Shown here: positions 25,508-33,924 of the stretch, one piece after another
Position numbering within the stretch: the first letter of the stretch is position 1
Layout: every line of letters begins with the position of its first letter
Assembly: GCA_963702695.1 (NCBI GenBank)
Contig: CAVPDS010000030.1
Location: forward strand, 186,001 to 250,000
Source: VAZQ01 sp963702695
Lineage (GTDB): Bacteria > Pseudomonadota > Alphaproteobacteria > Rhizobiales > Xanthobacteraceae
Length of the DNA: 64,000 nucleotides
Direction of reading: 5' to 3'
Made by a program: the position numbers and the translations under genes
Notes under the pieces: generated by a model
Databases searched by the model: none
The model's input: only the letters and a program-made list of their open reading frames with translations
What the model was told of the DNA's origin: nothing

Positions 25508-26914
25508 CTATCGCGCTGCGGCGCTTCCAGCCTGCCATTTCGCAGCCAGCGCGGGGCGCGCAATTTCCTGGCCGCGAAGATAGACTTTGTTGATCCGCCG
25601 GGTATTGCCGATGCTATCGAGCGGATTGGCGTCGAGCACCATGAAGTCGGCGCTCTTGCCGGCGGCGATGCCGCCGAGCTGATCGAGGCCCATTACCTTG
25701 GCGGCATTCTGAGTTCCGATCACGATCGCCTGCATCGGGGTGAGCCCGGCCTTCGTCACCAGCAGCTCGAGTTCGATCTGCGAGCCGAGCCCGAAGAATT
25801 GCCCGCCGGTCACACCCCCGGTGTCCGTCCCGAGCACGAGCGTCACGCCCGCGGCGTTGAGCTTGCCGATATTGCGCAGGTTCTGCTGCCCGCGCGCGTG
25901 CGCCACCTGTTCAGCGCGCGCGGCCTGGGCGCTCTCGTTCGGGGGTGGCGAGAACAAATCGCCGAGCGCCTTGATCTCTTGCGGCGAGAATGTTTCGCGC
26001 AGGATCGGTTCATCCACCCAGGTCGGCTTCGAATCGTAGAGCGATCGCCGCTCGCCCCAGAGCGTGGCCTGGAAGAAAACATTGGGCCGCTGCTTGAGCA
26101 GGCTAAGGAGTTCGTCATCGACGTCCTTGTCGCGGATCATATGAGCGAAGCCGTCGACCCCGGCGCGCACCAGATCCTTAACGTCATTGAGCTCGACGAT
26201 GTGCGCATAGACGCGGATACCGTGCTTGTGCGCCTCGTCGATGATCGCGCGGTAAAGGTTGGGCTTGAGCTTCTCGACGGTGCCGTTGCGATCGTCGACC
26301 CAGATCTTGACCATGTCGGCCTTCTTGGCGGCAAGCTCCTGCACGTCCTTGCGCGCCTCTTCCTCAGTGGTCACGCCATAGGCGGAGTCGCGCATGGGGC
26401 CGCCTGGTCCGGCGTTCGGCATGCCGAAACCGTGGCCGGCGCTGCGGAACAGCGCGCCCGGCGGCACCTCATTGCGGAGCTGATAGTTGAGATCGCTGCG
26501 CGCGGTGCCGGCTTCAAGGATCGCGGCGACGCCGTAATAGGCGAACCGGTCGAGCGTATCGGTGAGGTTCTCGCGGGTGTAGTTGTTCTGGCTGAAATCA
26601 GTTCCCTTGCGATAACCCATGTGCACGTGGGCGTCGACCAACGCAGGCATCACGGTCTTGCCGGTGAGATCGACATGGGCAGCGCCATTCGGCACCCGCA
26701 ACTCGCCACGCCGACCGACGCCCGTGATTCGACCATTTTCGATCGTAAACGCCGAGTTCTCGATCGGCGCGCTGCCGTCGCCGATGATGAGCCGTGCGCC
26801 TTCGAACACGGTCGCGCCGGGCGTCTGGGCTTTCAGTTGCGAGGCGCTGCCGGCCGCGAGGAGAAATCCGCCCAAGAGCAGAAGATAAGCGCAGATCCTC
26901 GTTGCTCGGCCCAT
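25508..26914 (-). CDS. Secreted amidohydrolase (metal-dependent), paralogue 2
   Basis: 468 aa with a signal peptide (about residues 1-30, SQLKAQ). It has the same plan as the gene at 20744-22207: FEGARLIIGDGS, DLTGKTVMPALVDAHVHMGY (HxH metal motif), RVYAHIVELND, LGTDTGG, and the near-identical ending LDANPLDSIGNTRRINKVYLRGQE. The ATG at 26914 has a GGGAGG site 5 nt upstream, which excludes the longer frame. It is probably co-expressed with the propeller gene downstream; substrate unknown. Confidence 0.85.
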   Translation of the reverse strand: MGRATRICAYLLLLGGFLLAAGSASQLKAQTPGATVFEGARLIIGDGSAPIENSAFTIENGRITGVGRRGELRVPNGAAHVDLTGKTVMPALVDAHVHMGYRKGTDFSQNNYTRENLTDTLDRFAYYGVAAILEAGTARSDLNYQLRNEVPPGALFRSAGHGFGMPNAGPGGPMRDSAYGVTTEEEARKDVQELAAKKADMVKIWVDDRNGTVEKLKPNLYRAIIDEAHKHGIRVYAHIVELNDVKDLVRAGVDGFAHMIRDKDVDDELLSLLKQRPNVFFQATLWGERRSLYDSKPTWVDEPILRETFSPQEIKALGDLFSPPPNESAQAARAEQVAHARGQQNLRNIGKLNAAGVTLVLGTDTGGVTGGQFFGLGSQIELELLVTKAGLTPMQAIVIGTQNAAKVMGLDQLGGIAAGKSADFMVLDANPLDSIGNTRRINKVYLRGQEIARPALAAKWQAGSAAAR

Positions 26915-26984
26915 CGTCGCCTCCCGTGCGTTTTTGTCTTGCCGGAGGGTATCGCATGACACCGGGAGCCGGAAGCCCAGGGCC

Positions 26985-28106
26985 CTACGGGCGCGAGAGG
27001 ACGCCGCCATTCAACGGATGCGGTGCGCCAGTGGTGCCGGGAAACGTGATCGGCAACCCGTTGAGCGTGCGCACCGCCAGATAAGCGAAAGCCTGCGCCT
27101 CCAGAGCATCCGCGGACCAGCCGACGCCGTCCGCCAACTCGATGCTGGCAGGCGCGAGCCGTCCCGCCAGCATCCGCATCAAGGTCGGATTGCGAGTGCC
27201 GCCGCCGGCCGCGATGAAGGCCGCCGGCGCGCGGGGCAGCACCTCGACGACGCGCGCGACTGTCGCCGCCGTGATGGCGGTGAGCGTTGCCGCGCCATCT
27301 TCGGTGCTCTTGTCGGCGAGGCCGCCCTGTTCGGCGATCCAATGGCGCAACTCGTTGCGGTCGAGGGATTTCGGCGGCGCCTTGGCGAAGAATGGATGCG
27401 CCAGCACCCGCGCGACCGCGGCTTCGTCGACACGACCGGCGGCAGCGATGCGTCCGTCGGTATCCTGCGGATGGCCGGTGCGCAGACGGAGGAAATCATC
27501 GATCAAGGCATTGCCCGGACCGGTATCGCACGCGACGATCTCGTTCTCCCCATCGATGAAGGTCACATTGGCGACGCCGCCGAGGTTGAGCACGCCAAGC
27601 GGGCGGGGCCGGTCGAGCGACCGCACCATGGCGCGATGGAACACCGGGACGACCGGCGCCCCCTGCCCGCCGGCCGCGACATCGGCGGCGCGGAAATCAT
27701 GCACCACGGAAATGCCGAGGCGGGCGGCGAGCGCCGGGCCGTTGCCGAGTTGCACGGTCAACCGGCGCTCGGGCTGGTGCACGACGGTCTGCCCATGGAA
27801 ACCGACGACTGCGACCTCCGGGGCTGGCACGCCGTTCGCGGCCAGGAAGGCCTCGACGGCCTCGGCATGGACCCGCGTCACCAGGCTTTCGGCCTCGGCC
27901 AGGAACGCCGGCCGCTCGGTCCGGTTTCCGAGGTTGGCGGCTGCCGCCATCGCACGGCGCAGGACCACGCGCTCTTCCTCGCTGTAGGCGCGATAGCCGG
28001 TCGGACCGACGCGGCCGATCGCTTCGCCGTCGGTATTGATCAGGGCGACATCGACTCCGTCGTAGGAGGTACCGCTCATCAGGCCGATGGCACAGATCGA
28101 AGACAT
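26985..28106 (-). CDS. anmK: Anhydro-N-acetylmuramic acid kinase
   Basis: 373-aa sugar kinase that converts anhydroMurNAc to MurNAc-6-phosphate in peptidoglycan recycling. The nucleotide-binding start LMSGTSYDGVDVAL is diagnostic, and FHGQTVVHQPERRLTVQLGNG, DTGPGNALID and AAGGGTRNPTLM follow in the expected order. The ATG at 28106 is preferred over a GTG nine bases upstream, with AGGTG as ribosome site. It is divergent from tyrS, a pairing conserved in many Rhizobiales. Confidence 0.95.
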   Translation of the reverse strand: MSSICAIGLMSGTSYDGVDVALINTDGEAIGRVGPTGYRAYSEEERVVLRRAMAAAANLGNRTERPAFLAEAESLVTRVHAEAVEAFLAANGVPAPEVAVVGFHGQTVVHQPERRLTVQLGNGPALAARLGISVVHDFRAADVAAGGQGAPVVPVFHRAMVRSLDRPRPLGVLNLGGVANVTFIDGENEIVACDTGPGNALIDDFLRLRTGHPQDTDGRIAAAGRVDEAAVARVLAHPFFAKAPPKSLDRNELRHWIAEQGGLADKSTEDGAATLTAITAATVARVVEVLPRAPAAFIAAGGGTRNPTLMRMLAGRLAPASIELADGVGWSADALEAQAFAYLAVRTLNGLPITFPGTTGAPHPLNGGVLSRP

Positions 28107-28225
28107 TCGGGGCACCTATCCAGCGTGCGCGCGACCTGATACACGAGGCCGCGATATTGATATCGTCATGTCCGGACCGAGCCCGGAATATCCACGCCCA
28201 ACCGTAGATTTAGCAAGACGCGTGG

Positions 28226-28245
28226 ATGGCCGGAACCCCGGCCAT
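28226..28245. repeat. Dispersed ATGGCCGG palindrome, copy 3
   Basis: ATGGCCGG and CCGGCCAT form an 8-bp stem with loop AACC in the anmK-tyrS divergent gap, 22 nt before the tyrS start. Flanks (CGTGG before, GACGCGG after) resemble the context of such repeats in related genomes. Compare 6538-6560 and 16309-16331. Confidence 0.65.
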
Positions 28246-28267
28246 GACGCGGAAGGTGTGGCGCGGC

Positions 28268-29527
28268 ATGAGCACGTACAAGTCCGAATTCCTGAACACC
28301 CTCGCGAGCCGGGGCTTCATCCATCAGGTCTCCGAACCGGAGGCGCTCGACGCGCGCGCGCAGTCGTCAACGATCACCGCCTATATTGGTTTCGATTGCA
28401 CTGCGCCCTCGCTGCATATCGGCTCGCTGTTGCCGATCATGATGCTCTACTGGCTGCAGCAGACCGGCCACCGTCCGATCGCGCTGATGGGCGGCGGCAC
28501 CACGCGCGTGGGCGATCCATCGGGCAAGGACGAGAGCCGCAAGATCCTCACCGATGCCGATATCGAGCGCAATCTCGTGGGCATCCGCGCCGTGTTCTCG
28601 AAATTTCTGCGCTTCGGCGACCAGCCCGGCGATGCGGTGATGGCGAACAACGCCGACTGGCTCAACGCGCTCAACTACATCGATTTCCTGCGCGACGTGG
28701 GGCGGCATTTCTCGGTCAACCGCATGCTGTCCTTCGATTCGGTGAAGATGCGACTCGAACGGCAGCAGGAGCTCTCCTTCCTCGAATTCAACTACATGAT
28801 CCTGCAGGCCTACGATTTCGTCGAGCTTCACAAGCGGCTGGGCTGCACGCTGCAGATGGGCGGTTCCGACCAGTGGGGCAACATCGTCAACGGCATCGAT
28901 CTCGGCCGGCGCATGCTGAACGCGCAGATGTTCGCGCTCACCGCGCCCCTGATCACGACCTCATCGGGCGCGAAGATGGGCAAGACCGCCGCGGGTGCGG
29001 TGTGGCTCAATGCCGACCTGCTCAGCCCCTACGATTACTGGCAATTCTGGCGCAACACCGAGGACGGCGACGTGGCGCGTTTCCTCAAGCTGTTCACCGT
29101 GCTGCCGCTCGACGAGATCGGCCGGCTTGCGGCGCTCAAGGGCCAGGAGATCAACGAAGCGAAGAAGACGCTCGCAACCGAGGCGACGGCAATGGTACAC
29201 GGCCGCGCCGCCGCGGATGCGGCGGCCGAAACCGCCCGACGAACATTCGAGGAAGGCACGCTCGCGGCGACGCTGCCGACCATCGAACTGCCGCGGGCGG
29301 AATTTGAAGGCGGGCTCGGCGTGCTCGGCGCCTTCGTCAAGGCCGGGCTGGTCGCGTCGAACGGCGAAGCCCGGCGTCAGATCAAAGGCGGCGGCCTCAA
29401 GGTCAACGACGAAACCGTCACTGACGAGAAGACGACGCTTACGTCCGCGCACCTCACGTCGGAAGGCGTGATCAAGCTCTCGCTCGGCAAGAAGCGGCAC
29501 GTGCTGCTGAAACCGAAAGATGGCTGA
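28268..29527 (+). CDS. tyrS: Tyrosyl-tRNA synthetase
   Basis: 419-aa class Ic synthetase that charges tRNA-Tyr. The HIGH-like motif is SLHIGSLLPIM, and the tyrosine pocket includes GGSDQWGNI. The KMSKS-like loop is GAKMGKTAAGAVW (KMGKT variant). The C-terminus carries an S4 RNA-binding domain (GLVASNGEARRQIKGGGLKVND). The start at 28268 (MSTYKSEFL) matches family N-termini. The gene ends 35 nt from the convergent AsmA-like gene. Confidence 0.97.
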   Translation: MSTYKSEFLNTLASRGFIHQVSEPEALDARAQSSTITAYIGFDCTAPSLHIGSLLPIMMLYWLQQTGHRPIALMGGGTTRVGDPSGKDESRKILTDADIERNLVGIRAVFSKFLRFGDQPGDAVMANNADWLNALNYIDFLRDVGRHFSVNRMLSFDSVKMRLERQQELSFLEFNYMILQAYDFVELHKRLGCTLQMGGSDQWGNIVNGIDLGRRMLNAQMFALTAPLITTSSGAKMGKTAAGAVWLNADLLSPYDYWQFWRNTEDGDVARFLKLFTVLPLDEIGRLAALKGQEINEAKKTLATEATAMVHGRAAADAAAETARRTFEEGTLAATLPTIELPRAEFEGGLGVLGAFVKAGLVASNGEARRQIKGGGLKVNDETVTDEKTTLTSAHLTSEGVIKLSLGKKRHVLLKPKDG

Positions 29528-29562
29528 CGAGCGAGGAACCAATCCGTCCCGCAGTCGTCCAC

Positions 29563-32500
29563 TTATCGCGATGGATCGACGTAGCTCTGTGGGATGGTGC
29601 CAGTGGTTCCCGTCGGGAATTCAAAGAACTTGCGCAGCAGGCCGGGCGCGGCGACCGAGATCGGATTGACCCGCAGGATCGGTGCACTCGGCGGCCCGAC
29701 CACCTCATAGGTGAGGCCGACCAGACCTTCCTTGTCGCCGCCGAGGAACAGGCCAAACAGCGGGATCTGCCCGAACATGTTGTTGAGGCCATAGAGCGGG
29801 ACGAATGTGCCGCGCAGGCGCACATCGTCGTGGCCATAGTCGATATAGCCATCGACCGTCGCCCCGATCAGCGGCCCGCGCACGACCCCCTCGCTGATCG
29901 CCAGCTTGCCGAGGGTGCGCGTGAACTCGACCCGCATGCGCGAGAACTCGACGCCGCGGCGGCTGGCCGGCACGTCGGGAGCGCTGGAGACAATCTTGTC
30001 GAGGGCAGCTTCACCGCGCACCATGAAATCGCGCACGTTGAGAATGCCGTTCTGCGGTGCGAGATCGTTGGTCGGCGGGTCCATCGCGACCCACATGCTG
30101 CCACCTACCACTTTGGCGTAGGTATCAGCGAAGCGGAAGAAGGCGCCTGCGTCTGCAGTTTCGAGGTAGATCACATTGTGACCGCCGGGGCGCCCGCGCA
30201 TGTCGCCGAGCAGCGGGGTGTCGCGCCCGAGCTTTGCGTTCAACGAAAAACTCATGATAGTGCCGGCGCGCCGCGACATCTTCACTTCGAGCCCGCGCAA
30301 GGTCTCGCCGTAGAACCCGGCAACCGTACCGAGCTTGATGTCGATATCGATGTCGCGGCTGTGTTGCTTGGCTTGCTCGAGGGAGGGCCCGGCCATCGCG
30401 GTCTTGAGGTAGCCGCGCGCGTCGTACACCTCGCCCCGCATCGTCACCTTCAACGTGCCGTCGGCTCCGCGTTCGGCCTTGACCGTCGCTTTGTCGCCCT
30501 CCGACAGATTGAAGACCGGGAAATTAGCGGACTGCAGTTCTCCACTCTCGTCGAGGTCGACGGTGCCCTTGATTGAAGCGCCGGGAGCTTCGATCATCAG
30601 GTCTTCGAACCGGCTCGATTGCGCGCGGTTCACAAGGGTAAAGGTCGCGCGCGCCGTTTTCCCGGCCGGCTTCACCCACCCGGGCAGCAGCCGATCGACC
30701 CGCGCTTGCGTCAAATCCGCCTCAATGGCGTAACGGCTGTCGCCTTCGATCGCCGGCACGCGGCCATTGAGCTTGATCGGCACCGGCCCGCTGAGATAGG
30801 CGCCGACGTCGAATCCGAGCTTGCCGCGAGCGTTTTCATCGAGGGTTGCCATCACCTTCACTTCGGCATCGCCATCGCCCCGCGGCTTGCGGTAGTCGAG
30901 CGAAGCGGGAACGCCGTTGATCTTCACGTCGCCCTTGATCTGGTAGCCCTGATTGTTGGCGCCGACGCGCAGCATCACCGCCTCGATCTTCTGGCCCATC
31001 ACGAGCTTCTCGGCGGCGAAATTGGCCACGTCCATGGTCACTGCGTAGGTCGTCGATCCCGGCGGCAGATCTTCCTTGAGTGGCAGGCCCAGCGTGACTT
31101 GCGCGGCGAGGGTTCCGCGGCTGGTCATGGGGTCGAGCGGCGCACCCGAAAAATCGCGCAACCGGTCGAGCGCCAACAGCTCGGCGGCGGCTGGCACGGG
31201 ACCATCGAGGCGGAAGCGGACGCGCGCTGGCGGTTCTTTCACCGAGGTGTCGGGAACCTCGAACGTGCCGTTGGTGATGGCGAGCTTGCGGGTCGGAGAC
31301 AGCTCGACGGTGCCGCGGCCGAGGCTCAACGTCGCCGTGCGGCCAGTGATGCGAAGCGTGAGGTCGGCATCGTGAATCGACGGTAGCCCGTACACGGGGC
31401 GAATTTCGGCACCGCTGCCGACGATTTCGATCGCCAGGCCGTCGTCCGGAACCGGCGGTCCGCTGGTTCGGAGCGTCGATACCGGCGCGTTGGTTGCGAT
31501 CACCAGCCGCTCGATGTTGCCGCCAACGATATGATCCTCGACCCAGCTTCGCACCTTGGGAGACAGGAAGACCGGCCACATCCGCTTCATCGCGGCGACC
31601 GACATGCGGTTACCGGCAATTCCAAGCGCGAGCCGCGGATCGCTGGTGGAATAGTCGAGATTTCCCGAGACCGCGACCCCGACTTCCGTATTGCCGAACT
31701 CACCCTGCTCCAGGTCGACCCGCTGCTTGACCGGATCGATACGCATTTGCAGCAGGAGGCGGTTGAGAATGAGCGGAGCCACATCCTCAGCGGCTGTCGA
31801 AGCGGACGCGAGCACCATGGTGCCGCCGGTGACCTTCAAGCCCCAAGCTCCGCCGGCTTCGAAGGGCGCGTCGACGCGTGCCATCAAGGTGAAACGATTG
31901 CCGCCCGAGAGCACCTGGAACGGCACCGTCAAGGCGCGGCGCATCGCATCCCATTCGAGGCTGAACTCGGCGCGATCGATAACGATCTTCGCGAGCGGCT
32001 CGTCAGGATCGACCAGAAAGCCCTTCTCGAGGAGGACATTGCCGTCCAGCATCCGGGGGGTGCCGTCAGGTCCGATGTCCGCGCGGATGCGAGCGGACAA
32101 CGGAAGGTCCGGCTCCAACTGTCCGTCGCCGAGCCGCATCGCCAGCATCAAATCCCTGGCCGGGAGCTTCTGCGTCTCGATCTCAACGATGCGGTGGCCG
32201 GCGCTCCCGGGCGTCATCTCCGCCCGCAAGAGCCAGGGATTGTCCGCGTTGCCAGAGCTAAGCGTCAGAGCGATGCTGCCTGCGGCCGGCCGGGTGAGAC
32301 TGAGATTGATATCCTGGAACGTCCATTGCTTGCCGTTGCGCTGATCGTCGACGGTCAGATTTCCGTTCTTGAGTCCGATCTCGCTGAGGTCGTGGCCGTC
32401 GAGCCCGGTGGTGCCGAGACCGTCAAACCAGGTTAGCAGCGCTCCGAAATCAGGAAGCCCGCCGCCGCGTGCCGCCGGCAGGGATGCCACCGCGGCCTTC

Positions 32501-33228
32501 TCCGGATGTATCGACGACGTGGTCAGGCCGCCGCGGACGATCGTCGATGCCGCCGATGCGGTCACGAACGGGCGCTTGTTAGCGCCAGCGAACACGGTGA
32601 TGTTGCTGTCGGGCTCGATGCGCACCGCCATCTCGGCGCCGACCAGGCTTAAGCGCTCCGCGCGGACGCGGCCACTGATCAGGCCCGAACTGGAGATGCC
32701 GACCTCCGCCTTCGGCGCACTGGCAACGATCGTACCGTCGGGATCGCGCACCACAATGTCGCGCATGCGCAGCGCCGTGCGGCCGTTGGCATCGCGTTCG
32801 AGCTGTGTGCCGCCGACCTCGACGTGGTGCTGACTGCCGAAATTCTCCGCGATCGCGGCGGTGAGCCAGGGGGTCGCGAGATCGAGCTCGATCGGCCCGC
32901 TGGCAAGACGCCACCACAGCCCCCCCATCGCGAGCAGAACGATTCCAGCGAGCGCGGCGAGCGTGTAGGTGAGCTTGCGCATCCGCAGCCAGCACTGCGG
33001 CAGCACGACCTGCCAGTACGCGACACCGAGCATCAGCCGCCAGGGAGGCATACGCAGCGGAGCGAGGCGTAGATGCGGCACGCGCAGCCCCGCACGCGTG
33101 CAATCTTCGTGCTCGCGCAGGTCGTGCTCAACGCTGGCCTCAAGCTTGCGCAGCGCCGCTATGCTTGGATTCCCGTGCTGACCCGCCATACTCCGTAAGG
33201 CGTCCCCTCGACTGCCGACTCTCGCCAC
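29563..33228 (-). CDS. Large AsmA-like / DUF3971 envelope protein
   Basis: 1221-aa protein with one membrane helix near residues 85-105 (LTYTLAALAGIVLLAMGGLWW) and a very long periplasmic part. It ends with an AsmA-like C-terminal domain (GAFFRFADTYAKVVGGSMWVAM, YGLNNMFGQIPLFGLFLGGDKEGLVGLTYEV). The repetitive beta-rich composition fits a groove-shaped lipid-transport bridge like YhdP/TamB. That role is known for gammaproteobacterial relatives and only inferred here. About 80 residues precede the helix, so the true start may be downstream (M at LRMRKLTYT). Divergent from bcp. Confidence 0.8.
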   Translation of the reverse strand: MARVGSRGDALRSMAGQHGNPSIAALRKLEASVEHDLREHEDCTRAGLRVPHLRLAPLRMPPWRLMLGVAYWQVVLPQCWLRMRKLTYTLAALAGIVLLAMGGLWWRLASGPIELDLATPWLTAAIAENFGSQHHVEVGGTQLERDANGRTALRMRDIVVRDPDGTIVASAPKAEVGISSSGLISGRVRAERLSLVGAEMAVRIEPDSNITVFAGANKRPFVTASAASTIVRGGLTTSSIHPEKAAVASLPAARGGGLPDFGALLTWFDGLGTTGLDGHDLSEIGLKNGNLTVDDQRNGKQWTFQDINLSLTRPAAGSIALTLSSGNADNPWLLRAEMTPGSAGHRIVEIETQKLPARDLMLAMRLGDGQLEPDLPLSARIRADIGPDGTPRMLDGNVLLEKGFLVDPDEPLAKIVIDRAEFSLEWDAMRRALTVPFQVLSGGNRFTLMARVDAPFEAGGAWGLKVTGGTMVLASASTAAEDVAPLILNRLLLQMRIDPVKQRVDLEQGEFGNTEVGVAVSGNLDYSTSDPRLALGIAGNRMSVAAMKRMWPVFLSPKVRSWVEDHIVGGNIERLVIATNAPVSTLRTSGPPVPDDGLAIEIVGSGAEIRPVYGLPSIHDADLTLRITGRTATLSLGRGTVELSPTRKLAITNGTFEVPDTSVKEPPARVRFRLDGPVPAAAELLALDRLRDFSGAPLDPMTSRGTLAAQVTLGLPLKEDLPPGSTTYAVTMDVANFAAEKLVMGQKIEAVMLRVGANNQGYQIKGDVKINGVPASLDYRKPRGDGDAEVKVMATLDENARGKLGFDVGAYLSGPVPIKLNGRVPAIEGDSRYAIEADLTQARVDRLLPGWVKPAGKTARATFTLVNRAQSSRFEDLMIEAPGASIKGTVDLDESGELQSANFPVFNLSEGDKATVKAERGADGTLKVTMRGEVYDARGYLKTAMAGPSLEQAKQHSRDIDIDIKLGTVAGFYGETLRGLEVKMSRRAGTIMSFSLNAKLGRDTPLLGDMRGRPGGHNVIYLETADAGAFFRFADTYAKVVGGSMWVAMDPPTNDLAPQNGILNVRDFMVRGEAALDKIVSSAPDVPASRRGVEFSRMRVEFTRTLGKLAISEGVVRGPLIGATVDGYIDYGHDDVRLRGTFVPLYGLNNMFGQIPLFGLFLGGDKEGLVGLTYEVVGPPSAPILRVNPISVAAPGLLRKFFEFPTGTTGTIPQSYVDPSR

Positions 33229-33353
33229 CGCAGGTGGCGACCCCGCTGGTAACCCCCGTCCCCCGATCCCACAAAATCGGTCGACCTGACGGCACTCTCC
33301 CGCTTATCCTTTAATCTTCAATTGACTGCGGGAAAGCGTCGAAAGGAAGGCAT

Positions 33354-33824
33354 ATGGCAATCGCGCTGACGGCTGGAGACAAAGCACCCGCATTCAAGCT
33401 GCCGCGCGACGGCGGCGGCGATGTCTCCTTGTCGGACTTCAAGAACCGAAAGCTGGTGCTGTATTTCTACCCACGTGCCGACACGCCCGGCTGCACCCGC
33501 GAATCGATTGAATTCTCTAAGCTTCGGGCCGACTTTGCCAAGGCCAAAACCGAGGTTATCGGCATTTCCGCCGATCCGGTAAAGGCGCAGGATGCCTTCA
33601 AGAAGAAACACGATCTTACCGTCGCCCTGCTCTCCGACGAGACCCACAAGATGCTCGAAGCCTATGGTGTCTGGGACAAGAAATCTATGTATGGGCGGAT
33701 ATTTATGGGCATTATCCGAGCCACTTTCTTAATCGGGTCAGACGGCAAGATCGCGCGTGTGTGGCCCAAGGTCAGCGTACCCGGTCACGCCGAGGAAGTA
33801 CTGGAGGCGGCCAAGGCGCTTTGA
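33354..33824 (+). CDS. bcp: Peroxiredoxin, Bcp/PrxQ type, single cysteine
   Basis: 156-aa thiol peroxidase that reduces hydrogen and organic peroxides. The peroxidatic Cys47 lies in YPRADTPGCTRESIEF, with the conserved Pro/Thr and Arg environment. It is the only Cys: the resolving Cys found five residues later in E. coli Bcp is replaced (Ser at that site). It should therefore work as a 1-Cys enzyme with an external thiol. An AAAGGAAGG ribosome site precedes the ATG. Divergent from the AsmA-like gene, upstream of an M23 peptidase. Confidence 0.93.
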   Translation: MAIALTAGDKAPAFKLPRDGGGDVSLSDFKNRKLVLYFYPRADTPGCTRESIEFSKLRADFAKAKTEVIGISADPVKAQDAFKKKHDLTVALLSDETHKMLEAYGVWDKKSMYGRIFMGIIRATFLIGSDGKIARVWPKVSVPGHAEEVLEAAKAL

Positions 33825-33924
33825 CACCGGATCACCTGTGGCCTTCGGTATAATTCGGGAAATATTAACCATAATCGGGTCGATTGACGCTTCCTAAGCG
33901 CCGGTGTTGCCGGTGGGAGCGTCG

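Noticed and set aside
33821..33854. TTGACA and TATAAT before the M23 peptidase
   Set aside because: The hexamers are good, but the spacer is 22 nt, too long for a sigma-70 promoter, and TTGACA overlaps the bcp stop.
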